The notes: generated by a model from the sequence alone, not told the origin. A stretch of DNA of 64,000 nucleotides from Paracoccus methylarcula (GCF_003007735.2 NZ_PXNQ02000001.1:496001-560000); one strand, 5' to 3'. Shown: positions 19,761 to 29,700, numbered from the stretch's first letter. Numbers and translations: made by a program.

Positions 19761-20987
19761 ATGAACGGCAAGCGTATCCTTCTGATCATCGGCGGCGGTA
19801 TCGCGGCCTACAAGCTGCCGCTGTTGATTCGGCTGATCCGGGCCGAGGGCATGGCAGTGACGCCCGTGCTGACGCGGGCGGGGGCCGAGTTCACAACGGC
19901 GATGACCCTTTCGGTGCTGGCCGGAGAGGCGGCGCATGAAGGGTTGTTCGAGATCTCGACCGAAGCCGAGATCGGGCATATCCAGCTTTCCCGCAATGCC
20001 GATCTGGTGGTGGTCGCGCCCGCGACGGCCGATCTGATGGCCAAGATGGCACAGGGGCTGGCCGACGATCTTGCCTCGACATTGCTGCTGGCCACCGACA
20101 AGCGGGTGCTGATCGCGCCCGCGATGAATGTGCGGATGTGGAACCACCCGGCCACGCAGCGCAACTTGGCCGTTTTGCGCGATGACGGTATCCTGACCGT
20201 CGGCCCGGACGAGGGTGACATGGCCTGCGGCGAGTTCGGACCGGGCCGGATGGCCGAGCCCGAGGCGATCATGGCGGCGATCCGCGAGGCGCTGGATGCT
20301 CCGCTGAAGTTACAGCCGGAAGCGCGGACGATGCCGGGACCACTCCTGGGGCGGCATGTGGTGGTGACGTCCGGGCCGACGCATGAGCCGATCGACCCGG
20401 TACGCTATATCGCCAACCGCTCTTCGGGAGCGCAGGGGGCGGCGATTGCGGCGGCACTGCGTGATCTGGGCGCGAAGGTCAGTTTCGTCACCGGCCCGGC
20501 GAGTGTTCCGCCGCCCGATGGCGTCGATGTCATCCGGGTCGAGACGGCCCGGCAGATGCGCGATGCCGTCGAGGCCGCGCTGCCCGCCGATGTTGCCGTC
20601 ATGGCGGCGGCGGTAGCAGATTGGCGCGTCACCAACGCGGTGGAAAGGAAGATCAAGAAGGACGGTTCGGGCAATCCTCCGGCGCTGGAGATGGTCGAGA
20701 ACCCCGATATCCTGGCCTGGATCAGCCAGTTGGAGCGGCGCCGGCCCGCGCTGGTCGTGGGGTTCGCGGCGGAAACCCATGACGTGGTCGAGAACGCCAC
20801 CGCCAAGCGCAAGCGCAAGGGCTGCGACTGGATCGTTGCCAATGATGTCAGCCCTGCGACCGGGATCATGGGCGGGCAGGAGAACGCGGTCACCCTGATT
20901 CGCCCCGATGGTGTCGAGGCATGGCCGCGCATGGGCAAGGACGAGGTCGCCCGGCGGCTGGCCGAAGCCATCGCGGATGCACTTTGA
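19761..20987 (+). CDS. coaBC: Bifunctional phosphopantothenoylcysteine decarboxylase/phosphopantothenate--cysteine ligase
   Basis: A coenzyme A biosynthesis enzyme of 408 residues. The N-terminal CoaC half is a flavoprotein (ILLIIGGGIAAYKLPLLIR, APAMNVRMWNHPATQRN, catalytic Cys in GDMACGEFGPGRMAEPEAI). The C-terminal CoaB half has GPTHEPIDPVRYIANRSSG and the metal-binding KIKKDG. The ATG at 19761 follows GGGGGTGAA; the longer frame from 19710 lacks such a signal. Its stop overlaps the start of the cysteine desulfurase by one base (TGATG), which joins it to the suf gene set. Confidence 0.96.
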   Translation: MNGKRILLIIGGGIAAYKLPLLIRLIRAEGMAVTPVLTRAGAEFTTAMTLSVLAGEAAHEGLFEISTEAEIGHIQLSRNADLVVVAPATADLMAKMAQGLADDLASTLLLATDKRVLIAPAMNVRMWNHPATQRNLAVLRDDGILTVGPDEGDMACGEFGPGRMAEPEAIMAAIREALDAPLKLQPEARTMPGPLLGRHVVVTSGPTHEPIDPVRYIANRSSGAQGAAIAAALRDLGAKVSFVTGPASVPPPDGVDVIRVETARQMRDAVEAALPADVAVMAAAVADWRVTNAVERKIKKDGSGNPPALEMVENPDILAWISQLERRRPALVVGFAAETHDVVENATAKRKRKGCDWIVANDVSPATGIMGGQENAVTLIRPDGVEAWPRMGKDEVARRLAEAIADAL

Positions 20988-22030
20988 TGAGCCGCGTCTA
21001 TCTTGACTGGAACGCCACCACACCGCTGCGCCCCGAGGCGCGGGCGGCGATGGTCGAGGCGATGGATGTCGCGGGGAATCCCTCTTCGGTTCATGCCGAG
21101 GGGCGTGCGGCCAAGATGGCGATGGAGCGGGCCCGCGAACGCATTGCCGCCGCCCTTGGGGCCGAGGGGGCGGATGTCGTGTTCACCTCTGGCGCGACCG
21201 AGGCGGCGGCGATGGTGCTGGCCGGGTGCGGCATGGCCTGCGCTCCGGTCGAGCATGATGCGGTCAAGGCATGGTGCGAGACATCCCTGCCGGTCGATCG
21301 CGACGGTGCCGTGACCATTGCCGATCCGGGCCGTTCCGCCCTGCAGCTTGCCAATAGCGAAACCGGCGTGATCCAGGATCTGCCCGAGGGGCTGGCGGTC
21401 AGCGACCTGACCCAGGGTTTCGGAAAAATCCCCTTTGCCTTCAACTGGCTGGGCGTGACAGCGGGATTCGTCAGTGCGCATAAACTGGGTGGCCCGAAGG
21501 GGATCGGGGCGCTGATCCTGAAGAAGGGCACCGATATCCTCGCACGGATTCGCGGCGGCGGACAGGAACAGGGCCGCCGCGCGGGAACCGAGAACCTGAT
21601 CGGCATCGCGGGTTTCGCCGCCGCCGCCGAGGCCGCGCAGAGCGATCTGGAAGCCGGGCTGTGGGAAGAGGTTGCCGCCCGCCGCGATGCGCTGGAGGCG
21701 CGATTGGCCGCTGTGGCGCCGGAAACCATTTTTGTCGGAAAAGCCTGCAAACGCTTGCCGAACACCATTTGCCTTCTTACATCGGGGTGGAAGGGTGAAA
21801 CGCAGGTCATGCAGATGGATCTTGCGGGCTTTGCCGTGTCGGCAGGTTCGGCCTGCTCGTCGGGCAAGATCCGGACCAGTGGTACGCTTCAGGCAATGGG
21901 TTATGACGACGCGCAGGCGCAGTCCGCGATCCGGATCTCGATAAGTCCGGCTTTGGACGAGGATCAGATGAACCGATTTGCGGATGCGTGGGAATCCGCG
22001 TATTCACGCTGGCGCGACAGGAATGGGTAG
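20987..22030 (+). CDS. NifS-like cysteine desulfurase at the head of the suf genes
   Basis: A PLP enzyme that removes sulfur from cysteine; 347 residues, shorter than classical IscS (~404). The N-terminus is [18 protein letters not shown]. The PLP lysine is in [14 protein letters not shown] (about residue 166) and the active-site cysteine in [16 protein letters not shown] (about residue 290). The usual His-plus-Asp cofactor motif appears changed: HDA survives in [10 protein letters not shown], but the segment before the PLP lysine reads [12 protein letters not shown]. It starts inside the coaBC stop codon. A second desulfurase, sufS, closes the operon. Confidence 0.9.
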   Translation: MSRVYLDWNATTPLRPEARAAMVEAMDVAGNPSSVHAEGRAAKMAMERARERIAAALGAEGADVVFTSGATEAAAMVLAGCGMACAPVEHDAVKAWCETSLPVDRDGAVTIADPGRSALQLANSETGVIQDLPEGLAVSDLTQGFGKIPFAFNWLGVTAGFVSAHKLGGPKGIGALILKKGTDILARIRGGGQEQGRRAGTENLIGIAGFAAAAEAAQSDLEAGLWEEVAARRDALEARLAAVAPETIFVGKACKRLPNTICLLTSGWKGETQVMQMDLAGFAVSAGSACSSGKIRTSGTLQAMGYDDAQAQSAIRISISPALDEDQMNRFADAWESAYSRWRDRNG

Positions 22031-22059
22031 CTGCCGCTTGCTCCGAGGAAGGACAAGAG

Positions 22060-23580
22060 ATGACCGAGACCACCGATCTTGACGTTCGCGAAGGGGTAGA
22101 CCGCGAAACGGTCGAGACTGTCCAGAACATGGGCAGTTACAAATATGGCTGGGATACCGAGATCGAGATGGACTACGCTCCCAAGGGGCTGAACGAGGAT
22201 ATCGTCCGCCTGATCTCGGAAAAGAACGAGGAACCGGAATGGATGACCGAGTGGCGGTTGGAAGCCTATCGCCGCTGGCTGACCATGAAGGAACCGGAAT
22301 GGGCGATGCTGCACTATCCCAAGATCGACTACCAGGACCAGTATTACTACGCCCGCCCGAAAAGCATGGAGCAAAAGCCCAAATCGCTGGACGAGGTCGA
22401 TCCCAAGCTGTTGGCCACCTATGAAAAGCTGGGCATCCCGCTGAAGGAACAGATGATCCTGGCCGGTGTCGAGGGCGCGGGCGACGCGCCTGCCGAGGGC
22501 CGCAAGGTCGCCGTCGACGCGGTTTTCGATTCGGTCAGCGTGGGCACCACCTTCAAGGACGAATTGGCAAGGGCCGGCGTGATCTTCTGCTCGATCTCCG
22601 AGGCGATTCGCGAGCATCCCGAACTGGTGAAGAAATATCTCGGCTCGGTCGTGCCGCAATCGGACAATTACTTTGCCACGCTGAATTCTGCGGTCTTTTC
22701 CGACGGCTCTTTCGTCTATGTGCCGCCCGGCGTGCGCTGCCCGATGGAGCTGAGCACCTATTTCCGCATCAATGCCGAGAATACCGGCCAGTTCGAGCGG
22801 ACGCTGATCATCGCCGACAAGGGCTCTTATGTCAGCTACCTGGAAGGCTGCACCGCGCCCAAGCGCGACACCCATCAGCTGCACGCGGCGGTGGTCGAGA
22901 TCGTCGTGCTGGAAGATGCCGAGGTGAAATATTCCACCGTTCAGAACTGGTATCCCGGCGACGAGGAAGGCCGCGGCGGTGTCTACAACTTCGTCACCAA
23001 GCGCGCCGATTGCCGCGAGGCACGGGCCAAGGTGATGTGGACGCAGGTTGAGACCGGCTCCGCGATCACCTGGAAATACCCGTCCTGCATCCTGCGCGGC
23101 GACGAGAGCCAGGGCGAGTTCTATTCCATCGCCATCGCCAACAACTACCAGCAGGCCGATACCGGCACCAAGATGGTGCATCTGGGCAAGAATACCCGTT
23201 CGCGGATCGTCTCCAAGGGGATTTCGGCGGGGCAGGCGCAGAATACCTATCGGGGTCTGGTCAGCATGCATCCGCGCGCCACGAACAGCCGCAACTATAC
23301 GCAATGCGACAGCCTGTTAATCGGCGATAAATGCGGCGCGCATACGGTGCCTTATATCGAAGTCAAGAACACCAGCAGCCGCGTGGAGCATGAGGCAACG
23401 ACCAGCAAGGTCGATGACGACCAGTTGTTCTATTGCCGCTCTCGCGGGATGGACGAGGAAGAGGCCGTCGCCCTGGTGGTCAACGGTTTCTGCCGCGAGG
23501 TCCTGCAGGCGCTGCCGATGGAATTCGCCATGGAGGCGCAGTCGCTGGTGGCCATTTCGCTGGAGGGCAGCGTCGGATGA
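22060..23580 (+). CDS. sufB: Fe-S cluster assembly scaffold protein SufB
   Basis: A 506-residue subunit of the SufBCD scaffold on which Fe-S clusters are built. Family sequence is continuous, including [60 protein letters not shown] and the C-terminal [18 protein letters not shown]. The beta-helix core and conserved cysteines are present. The start is ATG at 22060 after GAGGAAGGAC; the longer frame reads back into the nifS-like gene. The stop overlaps the next gene by four bases (ATGA). Confidence 0.98.
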   Translation: MTETTDLDVREGVDRETVETVQNMGSYKYGWDTEIEMDYAPKGLNEDIVRLISEKNEEPEWMTEWRLEAYRRWLTMKEPEWAMLHYPKIDYQDQYYYARPKSMEQKPKSLDEVDPKLLATYEKLGIPLKEQMILAGVEGAGDAPAEGRKVAVDAVFDSVSVGTTFKDELARAGVIFCSISEAIREHPELVKKYLGSVVPQSDNYFATLNSAVFSDGSFVYVPPGVRCPMELSTYFRINAENTGQFERTLIIADKGSYVSYLEGCTAPKRDTHQLHAAVVEIVVLEDAEVKYSTVQNWYPGDEEGRGGVYNFVTKRADCREARAKVMWTQVETGSAITWKYPSCILRGDESQGEFYSIAIANNYQQADTGTKMVHLGKNTRSRIVSKGISAGQAQNTYRGLVSMHPRATNSRNYTQCDSLLIGDKCGAHTVPYIEVKNTSSRVEHEATTSKVDDDQLFYCRSRGMDEEEAVALVVNGFCREVLQALPMEFAMEAQSLVAISLEGSVG

Positions 23581-23888
23581 TCGTCACGACCACGCAGAAT
23601 ATCGAAGGCCACAAGATCACCGCCTATCATGGCGTGGTGACCGGCGAGACGATCATCGGGGCCAATGTGTTCCGCGATGTCTTTGCCGGGATCCGCGATA
23701 TCGTCGGTGGCCGCTCGGGCGCCTACGAGACCGCGCTGGCCGAGGCGCGACTGACGGCGCTTGCCGAGATGCAGGATTACGCAACAACCCTGGGCGCCAA
23801 TGCCGTGGTCGGGGTCGATCTCGATTACGAGGTCATCAACAACATGCTGATGGTGTCGGCCTCCGGCACCGCCGTCACCATCGACTGA
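23577..23888 (+). CDS. YbjQ/UPF0145-family heavy-metal-binding-domain protein within the suf operon
   Basis: A 103-residue protein with the complete YbjQ (PF01906-type) pattern: [20 protein letters not shown], the [20 protein letters not shown] core, [20 protein letters not shown] and [14 protein letters not shown]. Known structures of the family are oligomeric rings and their role is unsettled. Here it is placed between sufB and sufC, overlapping sufB by four bases with sufC nine bases on. Strong translational coupling suggests a job in Fe-S assembly, but that is inference. Confidence 0.85.
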   Translation: MIVTTTQNIEGHKITAYHGVVTGETIIGANVFRDVFAGIRDIVGGRSGAYETALAEARLTALAEMQDYATTLGANAVVGVDLDYEVINNMLMVSASGTAVTID

Positions 23889-23897
23889 GGTAAGAAA

Positions 23898-24653
23898 ATG
23901 CTGAAGATCAACAATCTCCATGTGAAACTCGAGGAAGAGGACAAGCAAATCCTCAAGGGTCTCTCGCTGGAGGTGCCCGCCGGTCAGGTCCATGCGATCA
24001 TGGGGCCGAACGGCTCTGGCAAATCGACGCTCTCCTATGTGCTCTCGGGCCGCGACGGCTACGAGGTGACCGAGGGTGGGGCGACCATGGATGGCGAGGA
24101 CCTGCTGGAGATGGAGCCCGAGGAACGGGCTGCCGCCGGCCTGTTCCTTGCCTTCCAATACCCGGTCGAGATCCCCGGCGTCGGCAACATGACCTTCCTG
24201 CGCACCGCCGTGAACGCGCAGCGCAAGGCACGCGGGCAGGAGGAAATCTCCTCGGGCGAATTTCTCAAGGTGATCCGGGCGAAGGCAGCAGAGTTGCAGA
24301 TCGACGCGGATATGCTCAAGCGCCCGGTCAATGTGGGCTTCTCTGGCGGCGAAAAGAAGCGCAACGAGATCCTGCAGATGGCCATGCTGGAGCCGCGCAT
24401 GTGCATCATGGACGAGACCGACTCGGGCCTTGACGTGGACGCGATGCGGCTGGTGGCCGATGGGGTGAACGCGCTGCGCTCGCCCGACCGCAGTTTCCTG
24501 GTCATCACCCATTACCAGCGCCTGCTGAACCATATTCAGCCGGATGTCGTGCATATCATGTCGAATGGCCGGATCGTGAAGACCGGCGGCCCGGACCTGG
24601 CCTTGCAGGTCGAGGACGAGGGCTATGGCGACCTGTTGGCGGAGGCCGGCTGA
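23898..24653 (+). CDS. sufC: Fe-S cluster assembly ATPase SufC
   Basis: A soluble ABC-type ATPase of 251 residues that powers the SufBCD scaffold. Walker A is GPNGSGKST, the signature motif is FSGGEKKRNEILQM, and the Walker B region is MCIMDETDSGLDVDA with the SufC-typical downstream sequence. GAGGTAAG precedes the ATG. The stop overlaps the sufD start by one base. Confidence 0.98.
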   Translation: MLKINNLHVKLEEEDKQILKGLSLEVPAGQVHAIMGPNGSGKSTLSYVLSGRDGYEVTEGGATMDGEDLLEMEPEERAAAGLFLAFQYPVEIPGVGNMTFLRTAVNAQRKARGQEEISSGEFLKVIRAKAAELQIDADMLKRPVNVGFSGGEKKRNEILQMAMLEPRMCIMDETDSGLDVDAMRLVADGVNALRSPDRSFLVITHYQRLLNHIQPDVVHIMSNGRIVKTGGPDLALQVEDEGYGDLLAEAG

Positions 24654-25993
24654 TGTCCGAAGCCGCAGTTCAGACCAAAGACGTGACGCCGCAGGTCAGC
24701 GGTGCGCCCAAGGCGGTCGATGCGCTTCAGGCGCGGCTGGATGCGTTGTCCCTTCCCGGGGGCGGCTTCACCGCGAGCGCCCGCGCCGATGCGCTGGCGC
24801 GCCTGCGCGAGATGGGGCTGCCGGGCCCGCGCGACGAATATTGGCGCTATACCGATCCTCGGCCCTTCAACGCGCCCGTTCCGCAGCCCATCCCGATCGA
24901 AGCGCGGGAACCGGATTCGCCGCTGTTTCTGGATCTGCCGCGCCTGACGCTGGTTTTCGTGGATGGTGCCTTCGATGCGGCGGAGTCGGATGACCTGTCG
25001 CTGGAAGGGATCGAGATCGACACGCTGGCGCAGGCCGATACCGGTGCGGATCATTGGGCCAAGGGGCTTTACGGCGTGCTTGAGGCTTCCGGGCAAAATC
25101 CGGTCAAGCGTCCCTTCGCCGCATTGAACACCGCGGCGGCGCAGGACGGTGTCCTGATCCGTGTGACCGGAAAGCCGTCGCGCCCGGTCCATATTATCCA
25201 CCGCCGCGCGCGCGAGGATGCCGATGTGACATGGCACCACGTCATCCGCGTTGAGGAGGGAGCGGAACTGACCCTGCTGGAGACCGGCATGGCCGGGGCG
25301 CGCTCGAATGGCGTGATCGAGGCTGATCTGGCCAAGGGTGCCAGGCTGCATTACATCGCTGCGAAGCGTGCGGGCCATCAGAAGCTGGGCAATGCGCATC
25401 TGTTTGCGCGGGTCGCGGCCGAGGCGCAGCTGAAAAGCTTTGCCTTGTCGGTCAACGGCACGCTGATGCGGCACGAGGCCTTCATCGATATCGTCGGCGA
25501 CGATGCCGTGGCCCATATCGCGGCGGCGGTGCTGGGCGATGGCAATGTCGGTGCGTTCCACCATGACGACACGGTTTTCGTGACCCACGGGGCGGAGCGC
25601 TGCGAAAGCCGGCAGGTCTTCAAGAAGGTGCTGAAGAACGGCGCCGAGGGCGTGTTCCAGGGCAAGATCCTCGTCAAGCCAGGCGCGCAGAAGACCGATG
25701 GCTACCAGATCAGCCAGGCATTGCTGCTGGACGAACGCAGCCAGTTCCTGGCCAAGCCGGAACTGGAGATCTATGCCGACGACGTGCAATGCTCGCATGG
25801 TTCGACCACCGGCGCCCTTGACGAAACCGCGCTGTTCTACCTGCGTTCGCGCGGGGTGCCCAAGGATCGCGCCGTCGTTTTCCTGGTGCTGTCCTTCCTT
25901 GCCGACGCGCTGGAAGAGATCGAGGACGAGGTGCTGCGGGGGCAAATCAACGATCGGCTGGAAGCGTGGCTGACCCGGCACGGCAACCAGTGA
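24653..25993 (+). CDS. sufD: Fe-S cluster assembly protein SufD
   Basis: The 446-residue partner of SufB and SufC. The N-terminal helical region includes GLPGPRDEYWRYTDPRPFN and the C-terminal beta-helix core includes SVNGTLMRHEAFIDIVGDDA, KILVKPGAQKTDGYQ and CSHGSTTGALDETALFYLRS. The conserved His and Cys in the CSHGSTTG motif match SufD. It overlaps sufC by one base, and the following membrane-protein gene overlaps its stop. Confidence 0.97.
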   Translation: MSEAAVQTKDVTPQVSGAPKAVDALQARLDALSLPGGGFTASARADALARLREMGLPGPRDEYWRYTDPRPFNAPVPQPIPIEAREPDSPLFLDLPRLTLVFVDGAFDAAESDDLSLEGIEIDTLAQADTGADHWAKGLYGVLEASGQNPVKRPFAALNTAAAQDGVLIRVTGKPSRPVHIIHRRAREDADVTWHHVIRVEEGAELTLLETGMAGARSNGVIEADLAKGARLHYIAAKRAGHQKLGNAHLFARVAAEAQLKSFALSVNGTLMRHEAFIDIVGDDAVAHIAAAVLGDGNVGAFHHDDTVFVTHGAERCESRQVFKKVLKNGAEGVFQGKILVKPGAQKTDGYQISQALLLDERSQFLAKPELEIYADDVQCSHGSTTGALDETALFYLRSRGVPKDRAVVFLVLSFLADALEEIEDEVLRGQINDRLEAWLTRHGNQ

Positions 25994-26493
25994 CGCACCG
26001 CTCTGGTGCAGGGGGCGGCATGCTGCCGCGCATCCTGCAAAGCTGGTGGGCTCCGCGCCGGGTGGTGCGCGGGCTTGCCGCGATGCCCGAGCGGGTCAAA
26101 CTGGTGGTGCTGATGGCGGCGATGCTGATCTTCCTGATCGCGCAGACCCCGATGCATGCGCGGGCGGCAGCACTGGATCCGTCGGTGCCTTTCGAGGCGC
26201 GGATGGGTGGCTCGCTTCTGGCGGTCATGTTCCTGATGCCGCTGATCGCCTATGCTGTCGCCGGTCTGCTGTCGCTGCTTTCGCGGCTGACGCCGTGGCG
26301 GCTGACGCATGAGGATTCGCGGCTGGCGCTGTTCTGGGCACTTCTGGCGGCAGCTCCGGCGGTGCTGCTGGCGGGGCTGGTCGCCGGGTTGATCGGGCCG
26401 GGCTCTGCGTTGAGCCTGGCACAGGCGCTGTCGGGGATCGGTTTTCTGGTTATCTGGGGCGCCGGGATCGCGGCGCTGGCGAGGCGAGCATGA
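25990..26493 (+). CDS. YIP1-family-like membrane protein (first of two)
   Basis: A 167-residue integral membrane protein with about four hydrophobic helices (VVLMAAMLIFLIAQTP, GGSLLAVMFLMPLIAYAVAG, LFWALLAAAPAVLLAGLVAG, SGIGFLVIWGAGIAAL). Composition and position match the YIP1 proteins commonly found between sufD and sufS in Rhodobacteraceae. GTG at 25990 overlaps the sufD stop as GTGA. An alternative ATG at 26020 has a better SD (AGGGGG). No catalytic motif was seen; function is unknown. Confidence 0.7.
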   Translation: MTHRSGAGGGMLPRILQSWWAPRRVVRGLAAMPERVKLVVLMAAMLIFLIAQTPMHARAAALDPSVPFEARMGGSLLAVMFLMPLIAYAVAGLLSLLSRLTPWRLTHEDSRLALFWALLAAAPAVLLAGLVAGLIGPGSALSLAQALSGIGFLVIWGAGIAALARRA

Positions 26494-27089
26494 GTTTCGA
26501 TGATTTCAAGGCGCTGGTCGGCCTGACCTTCCGCAATCCCGAAGCCGCCGCCACGGCGCTGATCGGCGCCGGCTGGCCGGTCTCGGCCCGCTGGATGGGG
26601 TTGATGCTGGCGGTGACGGTATCGGCCTTGCTGGCCTGGCTATCCTCGCAATTGTTTCCCTTGCCGGAGGGCGCGGGTGACGGCAGTCCGATCCTGACCC
26701 TGACCTCGCAACCCATGGTGCTGGCCGGGATGCAACTGGTGGCGGTGCTGCTCGCTGCCGGGTTGCTGGCCGGGGTGGGCCGGATGTTCGGCGGCCATGG
26801 CACATTCGAGGATGCCCTGCTGCTGACTGTCTGGATCGAGGTCGTGCTGCTCCTGGTGCAGGCGGTGCAGATCGCTGCCACGCTCATTCTGCCGGGAGTA
26901 GCGGGCATCCTGGGCATCCTCGCCATTGCCCTGTTCTTCTGGCTGACCGTGCAATTTGCCAAGGCGCTGCATGGGTTCACCAGCGGCCCCAAGGTTTTCC
27001 TGGGCGTGATCGGCACCGCTTTCGCCGTGGGCTTCATCCTCTCCCTGTTGGCCGCCAGTTTCGGCCTTTTCCCCGAGGTGCCGCAATGA
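26490..27089 (+). CDS. YIP1-family membrane protein (second of two)
   Basis: A 199-residue YIP1-like membrane protein. It starts with a short cytoplasmic segment, DFKALVGLTFRNPEAAA, typical of the family, then has five hydrophobic stretches. The start overlaps the preceding gene by four bases (ATGA) and its stop overlaps sufS by four bases. Eukaryotic YIP1 proteins act in membrane traffic; the bacterial role is unknown. The tight overlap implies it is made together with the Suf proteins. Confidence 0.78.
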   Translation: MSFDDFKALVGLTFRNPEAAATALIGAGWPVSARWMGLMLAVTVSALLAWLSSQLFPLPEGAGDGSPILTLTSQPMVLAGMQLVAVLLAAGLLAGVGRMFGGHGTFEDALLLTVWIEVVLLLVQAVQIAATLILPGVAGILGILAIALFFWLTVQFAKALHGFTSGPKVFLGVIGTAFAVGFILSLLAASFGLFPEVPQ

Positions 27090-28297
27090 GCTTTGATCTC
27101 GCGAAAATCCGCGCCGATTTCCCGATCCTGTCGCGGCAGGTGAATGGCAAGCCGCTGGTCTATCTGGACAATGGCGCCAGCGCCCAGAAACCCCGGCAGG
27201 TGATCGAGGCGATCACCCGCGCCTATGAGGACGAATATGCCAATGTCCATCGCGGGCTGCATTTCCTGTCCAATCTCGCCACCGATAATTACGAGCGCGT
27301 GCGCGCTACCATCGCCCGCTTTCTGAACGCCCCGCGCGAGGACGAGGTGATCTTTACCTCGGGCGGGACCGAGGGCATCAACCTGGTCAGCTATGGCTGG
27401 GCCGCTCCGCGCCTGCAGCCGGGCGACGAGATCGTGCTGTCGGTGCTGGAGCATCACGCCAATATCGTGCCCTGGCATTTCCTGCGCGAGCGCCAGGGCG
27501 TGGTGTTGAAATGGGTCGAACCGGAACCCGATGGCAGCCTGCCGCCCGCCAAGGTGCTGGAGGCCGTGGGCCCGAGGACCAGGCTGATCGCCGTCACCCA
27601 TATGTCGAACGTGACCGGCACCATCGTCGATGTCGGCGCGATCGCGCAGGGGACCGATGTGCCGGTGCTGGCCGATGGATCGCAGGCGGCGGTACATATG
27701 CCCGTCGATCTGTCGGCGCTTGGCGTCGATTTCTACTGCATCACCGGGCACAAGCTTTACGGTCCCTCGGGCTCGGGCGCGATCTGGATCCGGGCCGACC
27801 GGCAGGCCGAGATGCGCCCCTTCATGGGCGGCGGCGACATGATCCGCACCGTTGCCCGCGACGAGGTGAGTTATGCCGATCCGCCCCTGCGCTTCGAGGC
27901 GGGGACCCCCGGCATCGTCAACCAGATCGGGCTGGGCGCGGCGCTGGAATACATGATGGATATCGGGATGGAGAATATCGCCGCGCATGAGCGCGTGCTG
28001 CGCGACCATGCCCGCGCCCGGCTGCGTGAATTGAACTGGCTGAGCGTGCAGGGCGACGCGCCGGACAAGGGGGCGATCTTCTCCATGACCATGGAAGGCG
28101 CGCATGCGCATGACCTCTCGACCATTCTCGACAAGCGCGGCATCGCGGTGCGCGCGGGCACCCATTGCGCCATGCCGCTGATGGAGCATTATGGAATCAC
28201 CGCCAGCGCCCGCGCCTCTTTCGGGATGTATAATTCCGTCGAGGAAGTGGATGCGCTTGTCGAAGCTTTGAGCTTTTGTCGCGAGCTTTTCGCCTGA
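27086..28297 (+). CDS. sufS: Cysteine desulfurase SufS
   Basis: A group II cysteine desulfurase of 403 residues supplying sulfur to the Suf scaffold. The N-terminus is IRADFPILSRQVNGKPLVYL, with LDNGASAQKPRQVI and NVHRGLHFLS. The PLP lysine is in ITGHKLYGPSGSG and the active-site cysteine in RAGTHCAMPLMEH (about residue 360). ATG at 27086 overlaps the upstream stop. No sufE, sufU, sufA or sufT gene follows, so a sulfur-acceptor partner must be encoded elsewhere. Confidence 0.97.
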   Translation: MSFDLAKIRADFPILSRQVNGKPLVYLDNGASAQKPRQVIEAITRAYEDEYANVHRGLHFLSNLATDNYERVRATIARFLNAPREDEVIFTSGGTEGINLVSYGWAAPRLQPGDEIVLSVLEHHANIVPWHFLRERQGVVLKWVEPEPDGSLPPAKVLEAVGPRTRLIAVTHMSNVTGTIVDVGAIAQGTDVPVLADGSQAAVHMPVDLSALGVDFYCITGHKLYGPSGSGAIWIRADRQAEMRPFMGGGDMIRTVARDEVSYADPPLRFEAGTPGIVNQIGLGAALEYMMDIGMENIAAHERVLRDHARARLRELNWLSVQGDAPDKGAIFSMTMEGAHAHDLSTILDKRGIAVRAGTHCAMPLMEHYGITASARASFGMYNSVEEVDALVEALSFCRELFA

Positions 28298-28398
28298 ATC
28301 TTGCAAATTTTTGGGCAGATGCCGAAGATTGGCCGATATTTCTTGCCGCTCGCGGTGGAAATCTGCATCCGTGAAACAAGTTGTTCAAGGAGGCAGGC

Positions 28399-29613
28399 AT
28401 GGCCGAGATTCTGGTTCTGGGCGCGGGCATGGTCGGCGTCAGTTCGGCGTTGGCATTGCAGGCCCGCGGGCATGACGTCACCATTGTCGACCGCAACGCT
28501 CCGGGGCGCGAGACCAGCTATGGCAATGCCGGGCTGATCCAGACCGAGGCGGTCGAACCCTATGCCATGCCTTTGGCCCCCGGCGCGCTTCTGCAGATCG
28601 CGTTGGGGCGCGGCTATGACGTGAAATGGAACATTCCCGGCCTGCTCGACCAGGCATGGGCGGTGCTGGCCTATGCGCGGAATTCCCTGCCCGCCGCGCA
28701 TAAGCGGGCCTCGAAGGTCTGGGGCAAGCTAATCCGGCGATCGACCGAACGGCATGGCCCGCTGGTCGAGGCGGCGGGGGCCGACAATATCATCCGCCGC
28801 AATGGCTATATCGAGTTGCACCGGACCCCGGCGCAGATGGACAAGGCGCGGGCTTCGGCCGCACGCTTCCTGACCGAGTTCGGGGTCGCGGCGACACTTC
28901 TGGACGGCAAGGAATTGCGCGCACTCGAACCGTCGATCAAGATCGAGATTGCCGGGGCAACACATTGGTCTGACAGTTGGAACTGCTCTGATCCCGGTGG
29001 GCTCGTGGCGGCTTACGCGGCGCTGTTCCAAAAGCGCGGCGGGCGGATCATCAATGGCGATGCTGGCGATCTGCATCGCAAGGGCGCAGGCTGGATCGCC
29101 GATGAGGCCGAGGCGGAGCATGCCGTGATCGCCCTTGGGCCTTGGTCTCCGATGATGCTGGCGCGTTACGGGCTGAAGGTGCCGATGGTCTACAAGCGCG
29201 GCTATCACCGGCATTTTCACATGGAGACGCCGCCGCATCATCCGATCGCGGATTTCGCCAATTCGATGGTGACTTCGCCCATGCGCCGTGGCCTGCGGAT
29301 CGCCACCGCCGCCGAACTGACCCGCCATCCGCGCCTTGCGCCGCCGCAACTGAAACATGCCGAGGAGGGGGCTCGGGAATTGTTCGATCTCGGCGAGCCG
29401 GTCGAGGCCGAGCCCTGGACCGGGCGGCGACCCTGCATGCCCGACATGCTGCCGGTCGTGGGCCGGGTGCCGGAGCAGCCTAATCTCTGGGCGCATTTCG
29501 GGCATGGGCATCAGGGCTTTACCCTTGGCCCGGTGACGGCTGAGATATTGGCCGATGAACTGGATGGCGGGGAAGGCTGGGCAGAGTTGCAGCCGGACAG
29601 GCTGAAGCGCTGA
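28399..29613 (+). CDS. FAD-dependent amino-acid oxidase/dehydrogenase (DAO family, DadA-like)
   Basis: A 404-residue flavoprotein. The N-terminal dinucleotide-binding motif ILVLGAGMVGVSSALALQAR is followed by acidic VDRN. SYGNAGLIQTEAVEPYAMP resembles D-amino-acid dehydrogenases, and the C-terminal GHGHQGFTLGPVTAEILADE contains the second FAD-contact motif. The likely role is oxidative deamination of a D-amino acid or a related amine; the substrate is undetermined. AAGGAGG seven bases before the ATG at 28399 sets the start. The gene lies 101 bases after sufS and appears to be a separate unit. Confidence 0.85.
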   Translation: MAEILVLGAGMVGVSSALALQARGHDVTIVDRNAPGRETSYGNAGLIQTEAVEPYAMPLAPGALLQIALGRGYDVKWNIPGLLDQAWAVLAYARNSLPAAHKRASKVWGKLIRRSTERHGPLVEAAGADNIIRRNGYIELHRTPAQMDKARASAARFLTEFGVAATLLDGKELRALEPSIKIEIAGATHWSDSWNCSDPGGLVAAYAALFQKRGGRIINGDAGDLHRKGAGWIADEAEAEHAVIALGPWSPMMLARYGLKVPMVYKRGYHRHFHMETPPHHPIADFANSMVTSPMRRGLRIATAAELTRHPRLAPPQLKHAEEGARELFDLGEPVEAEPWTGRRPCMPDMLPVVGRVPEQPNLWAHFGHGHQGFTLGPVTAEILADELDGGEGWAELQPDRLKR

Positions 29614-29627
29614 CCGGGGCTTTGCCC

Positions 29628-29700
29628 GTCGCCGGCAGGTCTCTCGAACCAATGGCGCGATCCGCCGGCGACCCAGGATATTTGCATGAAGAAGAAAGGG
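29628..29700. repeat. Intergenic hairpin plus dispersed motif, copy A
   Basis: Downstream of the flavoprotein gene, GTCGCCGG (29628-29635) pairs with CCGGCGAC (29665-29672) around a loop holding TCTCGAACCA and TGGCGC. The 20-bp motif GATATTTGCATGAAGAAGAA follows at 29677-29696. A related arrangement with a different stem occurs at 33279-33343. It may mark a transcript end or be a mobile intergenic repeat. Confidence 0.6.
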
